Positions 47,053-56,898 of a DNA stretch of 64,000 bases are shown here, one piece after another. Each line of letters begins with the position of its first letter. Positions within the stretch are counted from its first letter, which is position 1. The notes under the pieces were generated by a model. That model made no database searches. It had not been told where the DNA came from and saw only the letters and a list, made by a program, of their open reading frames with translations. A program made the translations under genes and the position numbers. The DNA is from Curvibacter sp. GWA2_63_95 (GTDB taxonomy: Bacteria > Pseudomonadota > Gammaproteobacteria > Burkholderiales > Burkholderiaceae_C). The stretch lies in NCBI GenBank assembly GCA_001795455.1, contig MGPB01000003.1, positions 1 to 64,000 on the forward strand. Reading direction: 5' to 3'.

Positions 47053-48708
47053 ATGGCAACAGCAGCCCCACGGCCGATGTCGCAGGAAGAGAAGAAAGTT
47101 ATCTTCGCTTCCTCGCTCGGCACCGTTTTTGAGTGGTACGACTTCTACCTGTACGGTTCTTTGGCAGCCATCATTGCCAAGCAATTCTTCAGCGGTCTGG
47201 ACGAAGGCTCCGCCTTCATCTTTGCCTTGCTGGCGTTTGCTGCAGGTTTCATCGTGCGTCCCTTCGGTGCCATTTTCTTCGGCCGTTTGGGTGACATGAT
47301 CGGTCGCAAGTACACCTTCCTGGTGACCATCTTGATCATGGGTTTGTCCACATTCATCGTGGGTATCCTGCCGAACTACGCCACCATCGGCGTCGCGGCC
47401 CCCGTGATCCTGATCGCCTTGCGTATGCTGCAAGGCCTGGCTTTGGGTGGTGAGTACGGCGGTGCTGCGACTTACGTGGCTGAACACGCACCCCATGGCA
47501 AACGTGGTGCCTACACCTCCTGGATCCAGACCACCGCCACTTTGGGCCTGTTCTTGTCCCTGATGGTGATTCTGGGTACCCGCTCCATCATTGGTGAAGC
47601 CGCGTTTGCCGATTGGGGCTGGCGCGTTCCGTTCATCGTGTCCATTCTCTTGTTGGCCGTGTCGGTCTACATCCGTTTGAGCATGAACGAGTCCCCCGCT
47701 TTCGCCAAAATGAAGGCCGAAGGCAAGACCTCCAAGGCACCGTTGTCCGAATCTTTCGGCCAGTGGAAAAACCTGAAGATCGTGATCCTGGCCCTGATCG
47801 GTTTGACTGCCGGTCAAGCCGTGGTCTGGTACTCCGGCCAGTTCTATGCCCTGTTCTTCCTGACGCAAGCGTTGAAGGTGGACGGTGCTACCGCCAACAT
47901 CATGGTGGCCATCTCGCTGATCATCGGCACACCGTTCTTCATCGTCTTCGGTTCGCTGTCGGACAAGATTGGCCGCAAGCCCATCATCTTGGCTGGGTGC
48001 TTGTTGGCCGCGGTGACCTACTTCCCCGTGTTCGAAGCGCTGACCAAGGCTGCCAACCCTGATCTGGCTGCTGCGCAAGCTGCCAACAAAGTGGTTGTGA
48101 CCGCAGACCCTGCTGAATGCTCGTTCCAGTTCAACCCCACTGGTACTGTGAAGTTCATCAGCTCCTGCGACATTGCCAAACAAGGTCTGGCTGGTCGTTC
48201 GGTGAGCTACGACAACGCTGTGGCCGCTGCAGGTACGCCTGCAACCGTGTCCGTGGGCACTACCGTGATCCCCGGTTACACCTCCAAAGGCTTGAGCAAG
48301 GAAGAAGGCGCTGCCAAGGCTGCCGAATTCAACAAGGCCCTGAACGAAGCCCTGAAGACCGCTGGCTACCCCGCCAAGGCTGACATGGCCAAGTTCGACA
48401 AGGTCAAGGTCATCATCATCCTGACGTACCTGGTGATCCTGGTGACCATGGTGTACGGTCCTATTGCCGCCATGTTGGTGGAAATGTTCCCGACACGCAT
48501 CCGCTACACCTCCATGAGCTTGCCCTACCACATCGGTAACGGCTGGTTCGGCGGCTTGCTGCCCACCACGGCCTTCGCCATCGTGGCCCAGACAGGCAAC
48601 ATGTACAACGGTCTGTGGTACCCCATCGTCATTGCCGGTGCAACTGTGGTGATCGGTGGCTTGTTCATCAAGGAAACCAAAGACGTGGACATCTACGCCA
48701 ACGACTAA
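47053..48708 (+). CDS. MFS transporter (metabolite:H+ symporter type) with a periplasmic insertion
   Basis: A 551-residue MHS-type transporter. SSLGTVFEWYDFYLYGSLAA at helix 1, GRLGDMIGRKYTF in loop 2-3, ALGGEYGGAATYVAEHAP and the repeated GSLSDKIGRKPIIL in loop 8-9 are hallmarks. Between helices 9 and 10 lie about 120 extra residues (330-450), Ala/Lys-rich with two cysteines (AECSF and SSCDIA), predicted to be periplasmic by the positive-inside order of loops. Codons ending in T and G such as TTG and GGT are more frequent than in neighbours, as in a highly expressed gene. Substrate unknown, probably an organic acid. Confidence 0.9.
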   Translation: MATAAPRPMSQEEKKVIFASSLGTVFEWYDFYLYGSLAAIIAKQFFSGLDEGSAFIFALLAFAAGFIVRPFGAIFFGRLGDMIGRKYTFLVTILIMGLSTFIVGILPNYATIGVAAPVILIALRMLQGLALGGEYGGAATYVAEHAPHGKRGAYTSWIQTTATLGLFLSLMVILGTRSIIGEAAFADWGWRVPFIVSILLLAVSVYIRLSMNESPAFAKMKAEGKTSKAPLSESFGQWKNLKIVILALIGLTAGQAVVWYSGQFYALFFLTQALKVDGATANIMVAISLIIGTPFFIVFGSLSDKIGRKPIILAGCLLAAVTYFPVFEALTKAANPDLAAAQAANKVVVTADPAECSFQFNPTGTVKFISSCDIAKQGLAGRSVSYDNAVAAAGTPATVSVGTTVIPGYTSKGLSKEEGAAKAAEFNKALNEALKTAGYPAKADMAKFDKVKVIIILTYLVILVTMVYGPIAAMLVEMFPTRIRYTSMSLPYHIGNGWFGGLLPTTAFAIVAQTGNMYNGLWYPIVIAGATVVIGGLFIKETKDVDIYAND

Positions 48709-48733
48709 AAGTTTCGAGCGAAGTTGAGTTAGC

Positions 48734-48791
48734 GCCCCGGCCCGTGTGGCCGGGGCAATTTCCAGGCTCTCCTTGTGGGGGCCTTTTTTTT
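48734..48791 (+). terminator. Probable terminator after the MFS gene
   Basis: GCCCCGGCC-CGTGT-GGCCGGGGC is a perfect 9-bp stem (48734-48756) about 25 bases after the stop. A run of eight T follows only 28 bases later (48784-48791), preceded by a weak GGCC-type stem, so either structure may terminate. Confidence 0.65.
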
Positions 48792-48803
48792 GAAAGAAGT
48801 GGT

Positions 48804-48995
48804 ATGTGGAAAATTGTTGTGGGTTTTGTCGTATTTGCAGGTTTGGCGCTGTTTGTCCTGAGCAAGGGCGGTGACGTCGACATGGGTGGTGAAAAGCACG
48901 GTGCGGAAGCCCTGCACACCGAGGCGCCTGCCGCTACAGCATCAGCCCCAGCTGCCGCACCTGCACCCGCCGCCGCCGCCAGCGAAGCCAAGTAG
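48804..48995 (+). CDS. Small single-span membrane protein, unknown
   Basis: A 63-residue protein: MWKIVVGFVVFAGLALFVLS is one membrane helix or uncleaved signal, followed by a Gly/Asp stretch and an Ala/Pro-rich tail with no recognisable domain. AAGAAG lies before the ATG. It sits between a terminator and an independent promoter-like region, so it may be monocistronic. I recognise no named family. Confidence 0.6.
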   Translation: MWKIVVGFVVFAGLALFVLSKGGDVDMGGEKHGAEALHTEAPAATASAPAAAPAPAAAASEAK

Positions 48996-49066
48996 TAGGG
49001 TTTACCTGATGTTGCAGGCAGCATGAAAACGCTGCCAGGGCGGGGGGCTCGCCCTAAAATGCCCGC

Positions 49067-49549
49067 ATGAAATACATCAAAACAGAATTGGGGCAGCAAG
49101 CGTTCAAGGAACGCTCGCCGCTCTTTTCTGCGCGCCAGCGGTCCACCTTCATCCTGTTTGATGGCAACAAGACCCTGGAGCAAGTGTTGACCGCCGCGGC
49201 CGGCATGGGTGTGACTGTCGAGGATGTGGAGCACATGGTGGCGCAGGGTTTTTTGACCCCGGCTGCAGGCTCCACCACGGCGCTTGGCCCGGTGGCCACG
49301 GCCGAGGCCATTCAGAAAGCCGAAGATGCGGCGCGCCCCCCCAGCAACCGTACACCGCAAGAGCGCTACGCGGATGCCAAACCCATTGCCACCAAGCTCA
49401 CTGCCGGTTTGGGCTTGCGCGGTTTTCGCCTGAACCTGTCCGTCGAAGCCGCCGCCGGGTTTGACGACTTGCTGACCCTGTTGCCCAAGATCCAGGATGC
49501 GGTGGGCGGCAAGCTCGCTAGCGAGCTGGAGCGAGCCCTGAAAGACTGA
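49067..49549 (+). CDS. Conserved hypothetical protein
   Basis: A 160-residue soluble protein, MKYIKTELGQQAFKERSPLF onwards, with a helical N-terminal part (ILFDGNKTLEQVL, VEDVEHMVAQGFL, resembling a small winged-helix or docking fold) and a C-terminal helical region. I do not recognise a characterised family. A TAAAAT -10-like element lies 6 bases before the ATG without a Shine-Dalgarno, the same arrangement as the GNAT gene, hinting at a leaderless mRNA. Confidence 0.6.
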   Translation: MKYIKTELGQQAFKERSPLFSARQRSTFILFDGNKTLEQVLTAAAGMGVTVEDVEHMVAQGFLTPAAGSTTALGPVATAEAIQKAEDAARPPSNRTPQERYADAKPIATKLTAGLGLRGFRLNLSVEAAAGFDDLLTLLPKIQDAVGGKLASELERALKD

Positions 49550-49674
49550 TTCGCTGCGGCACTGCGCCGCACCGGATGCGTCCCGCGCGGACGTCTGCAA
49601 AAATATCCTCACGCCCTGGTTGCACGTACCGGGCTGCCTAGAATGTCTCTCCTCCTCCAGAAGAGCATTCACTT

Positions 49675-52600
49675 ATGTCCCAGGGAACCATCCGCATTCG
49701 CGGAGCGCGGCAACACAATCTCAAGAACCTTGACCTGGACATTCGCACCGGCGAATTGACCGTGGTGACCGGTCCCAGCGGTTCGGGCAAGTCCAGCCTG
49801 GTGTTTGACACGCTGTACGCCGAAGGCCAGCGCCGCTACGTGGAAACCTTCTCTGCCTATGCGCGCCAGTTTCTGGACCGCATGGACAAGCCCGCGGTGG
49901 ACAAGGTGGAAGGTGTTCCTCCCGCCATCGCCATCGACCAGACCAACCCGGTACGCTCCAGCCGCTCCACCGTAGGCACGATGACGGAGCTCAACGACCA
50001 TTTGAAGCTGCTGTTCTCCCGCGCGGGCAAGCTGTTCGACAAAGACACTGCGCTGCCGGTGCAGCACGACACCCCTGAGACGATTTATGCCGAACTGTTG
50101 CGGCGTGCCGCCAGCGAAGGCAACCCCCGTCTGGTGTTGACCTTTCCCGTGGAGCTGCCCGCCAGCACGACGCAGGAGGAAGTGACACAGTGGCTCAGCG
50201 CCAGCGGTTTTACCCGTGTGCAGGCCGAGCGCGAAGTGGCCACGGTCAGCGGCCCCCGCAAGATTCTGGATGTGGTGGCAGACCGGTTCCGCATCGACGG
50301 CGTGGAGAAGTCCCGTGTGCTGGAGGCCATTGAGGTCGCGCTGAAGCGTGGCAGCGGCCGCCTCAATGTGTATGCATTAAATGAGGCTCTGGCGCCCGTG
50401 GATGCTGCGCAAACAGCTCCTGAAACTGTAGCAAATGCAGTGCCCGCCCTGTGGCGCTTTTCCACCGGGCTGCACTGCCCGCAAAGCGATCTGCGCTACA
50501 CCGACCCCATTGCCTCGATGTTCTCGTTCAATTCGGCGGTCGGTGCGTGTGAGGCCTGCCGCGGCTTTGGCCGTGTGGTGGGGGTGGACTATGGGCTGGT
50601 GATCCCGAACGATAAACTCACGCTGCGGGCCGGTGCCGTCAAGCCCATGCAGACGCCGGCCTGGCAGGAGTGCCAGGACGATTTGATGCGCCACGCCGAG
50701 GCGAGCGGTATTCCGCGCGACACGCCCTGGTACAAGCTGACCGAAGAGCAGAAGAATTGGGTGTTCAAGGGCTCCCCGAACTGGAACGGCAAGTGGAACC
50801 AGCACTGGTTCGGCGTGGACCGATTCTTTGAATATCTGGAGAGCAAGGCCTACAAGATGCACATCCGGGTGCTCTTGTCCAAGTACCGCAGTTACACGCC
50901 CTGTGGCACCTGCGGCGGCGCGCGGCTCAAGACCGAGAGCCTATTGTGGCGCATTGGCACCAAGGCGCAGGCCGATGCGGTGCTGCCACCGGCCAAGCGT
51001 TTTATGCCCCAAGGCGTGAAGTGGTCGCGCGATCAACTGGAGGCGCTGCCGGGACTCTGCTTGCACGACATGATGCTGCTGTCGCTGGACAAGCTCAGGC
51101 GGTTTTTTGATTCGCTGCAGGTGCAGCTGGATGGCAGTGGGGCGGAGCCAGGGGTGTCGGCAGAGGCCTCAGACACTCGCTTCGCGATTGCCAAGTCGGC
51201 CCCTGCCGACACCCCTGGCTCCGCTTCGCGTTCGGGTGATGTTGCTCCGGCCCAGTCTGAGGCTGAAGCTAAAACGCTGAAGCTCTTGTTCGAAGAAGTC
51301 GGCACACGCCTCAAGTACCTGTGTGACGTCGGCATCGGCTACCTCACGCTGGACCGGCAAAGCCGCACGCTCAGCGGCGGGGAGGTGCAGCGCATCAACC
51401 TGACCACGGCACTGGGCACTTCGCTGGTGAATACCCTGTTTGTGCTGGACGAGCCCAGCATCGGCCTGCACCCGCGGGACATGAACCGCATCATCGTGGC
51501 CATGCAGCGCCTGCGCGATGCGGGCAATACGCTGGTGGTGGTGGAGCATGACCCGGCCGTGATGCTGGCCGCAGACCGCATGATTGACATGGGCCCCGGC
51601 CCGGGCGAGAAGGGCGGGCAGATTGTGTTTGACGGCACCACCGAAGCGCTGAAGGGCGCGGACACCATGACCGGCGCCTACCTGGGCGGCCGCAAGCAGG
51701 TGGGCATGGGTTTCAAGCGCATGGTGGCACCCAACACCCCGCGCCTGATCCTGGAGGGCGTGACCGAGCACAACCTGAAGAACGTGTCGGTCGAGATTCC
51801 GCTGCAGCGCCTGGTCTGTGTGACCGGTGTGTCGGGCTCGGGCAAGTCCACCTTGATTCAGGATGTGCTGGCACCCGCGTTGTTGCGCCACTTTGGCAAG
51901 GCGACCGAGACGCCTGGCGCCCATGCGCGCCTGCTGGGCGCCGAGCTGCTCAGCGAAGTGGTATTTGTGGACCAGTCGCCCATCGGCAAGACGGCGCGCT
52001 CCAATCCCGTGAGTTATGTGGGCGCGTGGGACGCGATCCGCGAGTTGTTTGCGGGCGCCGCCTTGTCTAAAGAGCGCAGCTACACGGCCAGCAAGTTCAG
52101 CTTCAACAGCGGTGATGGCCGTTGCCCCACCTGCGGCGGCTCGGGCTTTGAGCATGTGGAGATGCAATTCTTGAGCGACGTCTATTTACGTTGCCCGGAC
52201 TGCGATGGCAAGCGTTACCGGCCCGAGATTCTGGAAGTGACCATTGAGCGCAAGGGCCGTAATGTGAACGTGGCCGATGTGCTGGACCTGACGGTCAGCG
52301 AGGCGGCCGATCTGTTCAGCGCCGACCGCGATGTGATCCGCGTGTTGCAGCCGATTGTGGATGTGGGGCTGGAGTATGTGAAGCTGGGGCAGCCCGTGCC
52401 CACGCTGTCGGGTGGCGAAGCCCAACGCCTCAAGCTCGCGGGCTTTTTGGCGGAGGCGGCCAAGGGCAAGAGTGCGAGTGCGCAGTTCTTGGCCAAACGC
52501 GGTTCGCTGTTCATGCTGGACGAGCCCACGACGGGTCTGCATTTTGATGACATTGCCAAGCTGATGCGTGCGTTGCGCAAGCTGCTGGATGCGGGGCATT

Positions 52601-55600
52601 CGCTGGTGGTGATTGAGCACAACCTGGATGTGATTCGGGCGTCGGATTGGCTGATTGATTTGGGGCCCGAGGGTGGGGATGCGGGTGGCGAGGTGGTGGC
52701 GCACGGCACACCGGAAGACGTGATGCTGCATGCCACGTCGCACACGGGTCAGGCTTTGCGTGATTACGCGGCGGCTATGGGGGTGGTGCATGAGGTGGCC
52801 GAACCCTCTGCCAAGTATTTGGTGCGGCCTGCGGCGGGGGCTTCCTCTCTCGCTGCGGCGGATGGGCTTGCGCCCAGTGCCTCATACACTCGCTCCGCGA
52901 TTGCAAAGTCGGCCCCGGGCGCAAGCCCATCCACCTCCGGTGCTGGGGTTGTCGATACGTCTAACTCCATTCGTATCGTGAATGCGAAGGAGCACAACCT
53001 CAAATCCTTGTCAGTGGATATTCCGCGTGGCAAGTTCAGTGTGGTGACGGGGGTGTCGGGTTCGGGCAAGTCCACGTTGGCGTTTGACATTCTGTTCAAC
53101 GAAGGCCAGCGCCGTTATCTGGAGTCGCTCAACGCCTATGCACGTTCCATCGTGCAGCCCGCAGGGCGGCCGGAGGTGGATGCGGTGTATGGCATTCCGC
53201 CGACCGTGGCCATTGAGCAGCGCCTGTCGCGCGGCGGGCGCAAGTCCACTGTGGGTACTACCACCGAGGTCTGGCACTTCTTGCGCCTGCTGTATGTGAA
53301 GCTGGGCACCCAGCATTGCTACAAGGACGGTGCGGCGGTGGAGCCGCAGTCGGCGGACAGCATTGCAGCGCAGTTGCTCAAAAATTACCGGGGTCAACAC
53401 ATCGGTCTGCTGGCCCCGCTGGTGCAGGGTCGCAAGGGCGTATACACCGAGCTGGCGGACTGGGCACGGCCGCGCGGCTACACGCATCTGCGGGTGGACG
53501 GCAACTTCTTGCCCACCACCAGCTTCCCGCGCATTGACCGTTTCAAGGAACACAACATCGAGCTGCCAGTGGCCAGCCTGGATGTGACGCCGGCCAACGA
53601 GCCCGCGCTGCGCCAAGCGCTGGCGGATGCACTCACACACGGCAAGGGCGTGGTCTATGTGTTGAGCCAGATTGACGGGCTGCGCGAGGCCATGCTGGCC
53701 GGCACGCCTGCTGCGGACATTGGCAAGGTGCAGGTGTTTTCCACCAAGCGCGCCTGCCCGATGTGCTCCACCTCGTATGCCGAGTTGGACCCGCGCCTGT
53801 TTTCGTACAACAGCAAACACGGCTGGTGTCCGGACTGCGTGGGCACCGGTGTGGCATTGACCAAGGAGCAGCGCAAGGTGTTCGACGACTCCGTGAAGGA
53901 CGATGACAACAAGGGCCGCGAGCAGACCTTTGCCGAGGCCGACATTGAAGACCTGCACGACGCGACCTGCCCCACCTGCAGTGGCACGCGCCTGAACGCG
54001 ACGGCGCGCAACGTGAAGTTCGCCAACGTGGGCATCACCGACATTGCGCGCCTGAGCGTGACCGATGTGCGCAAGTGGGTACAGACGCTGCAAGTGGCGG
54101 GTGGTATGAGCACGCGCGAGGGCGACATCGCACGCGACCTGGTGCCCGAGATCAAGAGCCGGCTGGAGTTTCTGGAAGAGGTAGGCCTGGGTTACCTGAC
54201 GCTGGACCGCGGCGCGCCCACGCTTTCTGGTGGCGAGGCGCAGCGCATCCGTTTGGCTGCGCAGCTGGGCAGCAATTTGCAGGGCGTGTGTTACGTGCTG
54301 GACGAGCCCACCATTGGTCTGCATGCGCGCGACAACAAGATTTTGCTGGGTGCCTTGCAAAGCCTCAGTGACAAGGGAAACACGCTGGTGGTGGTGGAGC
54401 ACGACGAAGACACGATTCGTCACGCGGACCACATCATCGACATTGGCCCCAGCGCGGGCAAGCGCGGGGGGCGGTTGGTGGCGCAGGGGTCGATTGCGGA
54501 TGTGCAGAATGCGCCCGAATCGCAGACGGGGCGTTACTTGTTGCATGCGATGAAGCATCCCTTGGCCGTGCGGCGGGGCATGGTTTCTTATGCAGAGACT
54601 TTGGTGCTCGACGCGGCGGAAGCCGAGGCACCGGGTTCCTCATACGGCGAACCAAAATCGTCACCCGGCGCCTCGACTTCCACCGCGGGGGCTGGCAAAC
54701 CTGCGAAGAAACTCAGTGCAAAAGCTGCCAAGGCCGCAGTGGCCGCCGCCCAGGTGAGCGCCAGCGAAACGGCCAACGCCGAACTTGCCGAACGCACCAA
54801 GGTAGCCGCCGAATACGCCGCCCTGGCCGACCGTCGCGCCGCCCAAATGTCCGTCGCAGCAGCGGGTAGCCCGGCGGCGGGTGACGATTTGGCAGTTGCG
54901 CAGCAAATGCATGAGGAGCCTGCCACCGGGCTACCCGCTGCGGGCACAGCAAAAGCACACGAGCCAAAGCCAAAAATCGACTGGCTAACCGTCAAAGGCG
55001 CCAACCTGCACAACCTGCAAAACGTCACCGCCCATGTGCCATTGAAACGCCTGGTCGCCATCACCGGTGTCAGCGGTTCCGGAAAGTCCACGCTGGCGCG
55101 CGACGTGTTGCTCACCAACGTGCAAGTGGCCGTGCAGAAGCGCAGCACCAAGGCTGGCCGCGATGCGCTGGACGCGGGGGAGAAAATTCAGTGGACCGGT
55201 TGCGAGGGCGTGGAAGGTTTCGAGACCGTGGACCGCGTGCTCGAAGTGGACCAAACCCCCATTGGCAAAACACCGCGCAGCTGCCCCGCCACCTACATCG
55301 GTTTCTGGGACACCATCCGCAAACTGTTTGCCGACACACTGGAAGCCAAGGCACGCGGTTATGCGTCCAACCGCTTCAGCTTCAACACGGGTGAGGGCCG
55401 CTGCCCATCGTGCGAAGGGCAGGGCATACGCACCATCGGCATGAGCTTCCTGCCGGACGTGAAGGTGCTGTGCGAAACCTGCAAGGGCGCGCGCTTCAAC
55501 CCCGAGACCCAGGCAGTGACCTGGCGCGGCAAGAACATTGGGGATGTGTTGCAGATGGAAGTGGACGAGGCGGTGGACTTCTTTGCCGCCATGCCCGTGA

Positions 55601-56037
55601 TCGCACACCCGCTGCAGTTGCTCAAAGACGTGGGCCTGGGTTACCTCACGCTGGGCCAGCCATCGCCCACACTCAGCGGTGGCGAGGCCCAGCGCATCAA
55701 GCTGGTGACCGAGCTCAGCAAGGTGCGCGACGACGTGGGCAAGCGCGGCAACAAGGTGCCCCACACCCTCTATGTGCTGGACGAGCCCACCGTGGGCCTG
55801 CACATGGCCGATGTGGAAAAGCTCATCCACGTGCTGCACCGCCTGGTGAACGGTGGCCACAGCGTGGTGGTGATCGAGCACGACCTGGATGTGATCGCCG
55901 AAGCCGACTGGGTGATTGACCTGGGGCCGGACGGCGGCAATGGTGGTGGCCGGGTGGTGGCGGCGACGACACCCGAGGCGGTGGTGCGCTTGGGCACCCA
56001 CACGGGCAAGGCGTTGGAGGCGGTTTTGGCGCGGTGA
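49675..56037 (+). CDS. uvrA: Double-length tandem UvrA excinuclease subunit
   Basis: A 2120-residue protein made of two complete UvrA units in one chain. It has four ABC ATPase sites: Walker A at residues about 33, 718, 1126 and 1798 (GPSGSGKSS or GVSGSGKST) and signatures LSGGE at about 566, 911, 1517 and 2000. Zinc-finger pairs include [14 protein letters not shown] at 817 and [14 protein letters not shown] in the second unit. UvrA dimers scan DNA for damage and load UvrB; here the dimer is covalently tethered, as in some Burkholderiales. Linkers at about 234-254, 490-517, 1062-1086, 1647-1671 and 1729-1756 are repeat-encoded. No in-frame stop or frameshift, so the gene is intact. Confidence 0.95.
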   Translation: MSQGTIRIRGARQHNLKNLDLDIRTGELTVVTGPSGSGKSSLVFDTLYAEGQRRYVETFSAYARQFLDRMDKPAVDKVEGVPPAIAIDQTNPVRSSRSTVGTMTELNDHLKLLFSRAGKLFDKDTALPVQHDTPETIYAELLRRAASEGNPRLVLTFPVELPASTTQEEVTQWLSASGFTRVQAEREVATVSGPRKILDVVADRFRIDGVEKSRVLEAIEVALKRGSGRLNVYALNEALAPVDAAQTAPETVANAVPALWRFSTGLHCPQSDLRYTDPIASMFSFNSAVGACEACRGFGRVVGVDYGLVIPNDKLTLRAGAVKPMQTPAWQECQDDLMRHAEASGIPRDTPWYKLTEEQKNWVFKGSPNWNGKWNQHWFGVDRFFEYLESKAYKMHIRVLLSKYRSYTPCGTCGGARLKTESLLWRIGTKAQADAVLPPAKRFMPQGVKWSRDQLEALPGLCLHDMMLLSLDKLRRFFDSLQVQLDGSGAEPGVSAEASDTRFAIAKSAPADTPGSASRSGDVAPAQSEAEAKTLKLLFEEVGTRLKYLCDVGIGYLTLDRQSRTLSGGEVQRINLTTALGTSLVNTLFVLDEPSIGLHPRDMNRIIVAMQRLRDAGNTLVVVEHDPAVMLAADRMIDMGPGPGEKGGQIVFDGTTEALKGADTMTGAYLGGRKQVGMGFKRMVAPNTPRLILEGVTEHNLKNVSVEIPLQRLVCVTGVSGSGKSTLIQDVLAPALLRHFGKATETPGAHARLLGAELLSEVVFVDQSPIGKTARSNPVSYVGAWDAIRELFAGAALSKERSYTASKFSFNSGDGRCPTCGGSGFEHVEMQFLSDVYLRCPDCDGKRYRPEILEVTIERKGRNVNVADVLDLTVSEAADLFSADRDVIRVLQPIVDVGLEYVKLGQPVPTLSGGEAQRLKLAGFLAEAAKGKSASAQFLAKRGSLFMLDEPTTGLHFDDIAKLMRALRKLLDAGHSLVVIEHNLDVIRASDWLIDLGPEGGDAGGEVVAHGTPEDVMLHATSHTGQALRDYAAAMGVVHEVAEPSAKYLVRPAAGASSLAAADGLAPSASYTRSAIAKSAPGASPSTSGAGVVDTSNSIRIVNAKEHNLKSLSVDIPRGKFSVVTGVSGSGKSTLAFDILFNEGQRRYLESLNAYARSIVQPAGRPEVDAVYGIPPTVAIEQRLSRGGRKSTVGTTTEVWHFLRLLYVKLGTQHCYKDGAAVEPQSADSIAAQLLKNYRGQHIGLLAPLVQGRKGVYTELADWARPRGYTHLRVDGNFLPTTSFPRIDRFKEHNIELPVASLDVTPANEPALRQALADALTHGKGVVYVLSQIDGLREAMLAGTPAADIGKVQVFSTKRACPMCSTSYAELDPRLFSYNSKHGWCPDCVGTGVALTKEQRKVFDDSVKDDDNKGREQTFAEADIEDLHDATCPTCSGTRLNATARNVKFANVGITDIARLSVTDVRKWVQTLQVAGGMSTREGDIARDLVPEIKSRLEFLEEVGLGYLTLDRGAPTLSGGEAQRIRLAAQLGSNLQGVCYVLDEPTIGLHARDNKILLGALQSLSDKGNTLVVVEHDEDTIRHADHIIDIGPSAGKRGGRLVAQGSIADVQNAPESQTGRYLLHAMKHPLAVRRGMVSYAETLVLDAAEAEAPGSSYGEPKSSPGASTSTAGAGKPAKKLSAKAAKAAVAAAQVSASETANAELAERTKVAAEYAALADRRAAQMSVAAAGSPAAGDDLAVAQQMHEEPATGLPAAGTAKAHEPKPKIDWLTVKGANLHNLQNVTAHVPLKRLVAITGVSGSGKSTLARDVLLTNVQVAVQKRSTKAGRDALDAGEKIQWTGCEGVEGFETVDRVLEVDQTPIGKTPRSCPATYIGFWDTIRKLFADTLEAKARGYASNRFSFNTGEGRCPSCEGQGIRTIGMSFLPDVKVLCETCKGARFNPETQAVTWRGKNIGDVLQMEVDEAVDFFAAMPVIAHPLQLLKDVGLGYLTLGQPSPTLSGGEAQRIKLVTELSKVRDDVGKRGNKVPHTLYVLDEPTVGLHMADVEKLIHVLHRLVNGGHSVVVIEHDLDVIAEADWVIDLGPDGGNGGGRVVAATTPEAVVRLGTHTGKALEAVLAR
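50376..50437 (-). repeat. R1 short interspersed repeat, in frame in uvrA
   Basis: The reverse strand reads ATTTGCTACAGTTTCAGGAG, then CTGTTTGCGCAGCATCCACG and GGCGCCAGAGCCTCATTT, a complete R1 copy encoding about residues 234-254 of UvrA. Confidence 0.87.
51142..51224 (+). repeat. R2 hairpin element A, in frame in uvrA
   Basis: Arms 51142-51163 and 51203-51224 are perfect 22-base inverted repeats (left arm begins GCGGAGCCAGGGGTG); the stem extends to 27 pairs with one mismatch. The 29-base loop starts TCAGACACTCGC and ends CCAAGTC, 26 of 29 identical to element B. Confidence 0.93.
52860..52932 (+). repeat. R2 hairpin element B, between the two UvrA units
   Basis: GGATGGGCTTGCGCCC (52860-52875) pairs perfectly with 52917-52932; the stem continues to 22 positions with two mismatches. 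The 29-base loop starts TCATACACTCGC and ends CAAAGTC. Arms share nothing with element A. Confidence 0.92.
54613..54686 (+). repeat. R2 hairpin element E, in frame in uvrA
   Basis: 24-base arms (54613-54636 and 54663-54686) match at 21 positions; the three mismatches are transitions. The loop reads TCCTCATACGGCGAACC followed by AAAATCGTC, sharing both ends with element F read in reverse. Confidence 0.85.
54859..54941 (-). repeat. R2 hairpin element F, in frame in uvrA, inverted orientation
   Basis: GCAGCGGGTAGCCCGG plus CGG (54859-54877) pairs with 54923-54941 at 18 of 19 positions. The reverse-strand loop contains TCCTCATGC and CCAAATCGTCACCCG, matching element E in the opposite orientation. 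Confidence 0.88.
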
Positions 56038-56119
56038 CAGGGCGTAACACTTGGAGACTGGACGCGCCGAGTGGGGCTGCCTACACTGTTTACTCGTTGG
56101 AACATGAGAAGGAGTCACC

Positions 56120-56797
56120 ATGAAAACCGCACCCAGGGTATTTAAGCAATGGGCCCTGTTGGCCATAGTGTTTGGCGCTACGGCTGCCCTGACGGCGGGG
56201 GCGCAGACCACCACCGCACCCGCCACCAAGCCCGTGGCCACCAGCAACGCAATGAGCAAGCTCATTGCCCAGTACAGCCCGTGGGCAGGGTCCAGAGAAA
56301 ACGCCACGTCTTTGGTGCAAGGGCTGAACACGGGGTCGTCCGTCACACTCAATGCCGCGGGCGGCGGTACAGCCAGCACGTTCACCCCGGCAAGCAGCAA
56401 GCTGGGGGTGGGGGAGGTGGGTATTGCCCTGTCACTGGCCAAGGCCTCCTTGGCGCAGCAGGGCATCACCAATCCCACGCCCGCGCAGCTCAGTGCCGCG
56501 CTGAATGGTGGTGTGATCACCTCTAGCACCTCCACCACCAGTGTGGCGGGTGTGCTGACGCAGCGGCAAGAAGGCAGTGGCTGGGGGCAGATCGCCCAGT
56601 CGCTAGGCGTCAAGCTGGGGTCGGTGGTCAGCGCCAGCAAAACGGACAAGTCCAAGGCAGGGGCCGAGCGCACGGCCCGCCAGAGCAAGGCCGAGTCATC
56701 CCAGAAGAGCGAATACGCGAATCACAGTGGGGGCAGTGCATCGGGACGGTCTGGGCATGGCGGAGGAGGTGGGGGTGGGGGTGGCAGCAAAAAGTAA
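56120..56797 (+). CDS. Secreted hypothetical protein with Gly/Ser-rich tail
   Basis: A 225-residue protein. Signal peptide WALLAIVFGATAALTAGAQT, then a Thr/Ala-rich segment, a central region with AMSKLIAQYSPWAGSRENAT and VGIALSLAKASLAQQGITNP, and a tail GRSGHGGGGGGGGGSKK. No known domain recognised. GAGAAGGAG lies before the ATG. It ends 6 bases before the motif block that precedes mipA. Its position beside an envelope-stress-like two-component system suggests an envelope role (weak inference). Confidence 0.7.
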   Translation: MKTAPRVFKQWALLAIVFGATAALTAGAQTTTAPATKPVATSNAMSKLIAQYSPWAGSRENATSLVQGLNTGSSVTLNAAGGGTASTFTPASSKLGVGEVGIALSLAKASLAQQGITNPTPAQLSAALNGGVITSSTSTTSVAGVLTQRQEGSGWGQIAQSLGVKLGSVVSASKTDKSKAGAERTARQSKAESSQKSEYANHSGGSASGRSGHGGGGGGGGGSKK

Positions 56798-56803
56798 GCC
56801 CCT

Positions 56804-56850
56804 GACATAAATCGAAACAAAGCGAAACCGGCATGACACCCGGCGTCACG
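56804..56850 (+). promoter_or_regulatory. Shared upstream motif, copy 1 (mipA promoter region)
   Basis: GACATAAATCGAAAC followed by AAAGCGAAAC contains two GAAAC half-sites 10 bases apart, then TGACACCCGGCGTCA, an inverted repeat. The block recurs at 57672 with 24 of the first 25 bases identical. Tandem half-sites at one helical turn fit an OmpR-family response regulator. Confidence 0.75.
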
Positions 56851-56898
56851 GGAGCGACCCCACTATCGGCATCTCCTTTTTTTCCGAAAGTTTCTGTG

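Noticed and set aside
49556..49640. Inverted repeats TGCGGC/GCCGCA and GTCCCGCGCGGAC upstream of uvrA as a LexA (SOS) box
   Set aside because: They do not resemble the CTG-N10-CAG SOS box, are short, and fall in GC-rich sequence where such matches are frequent.
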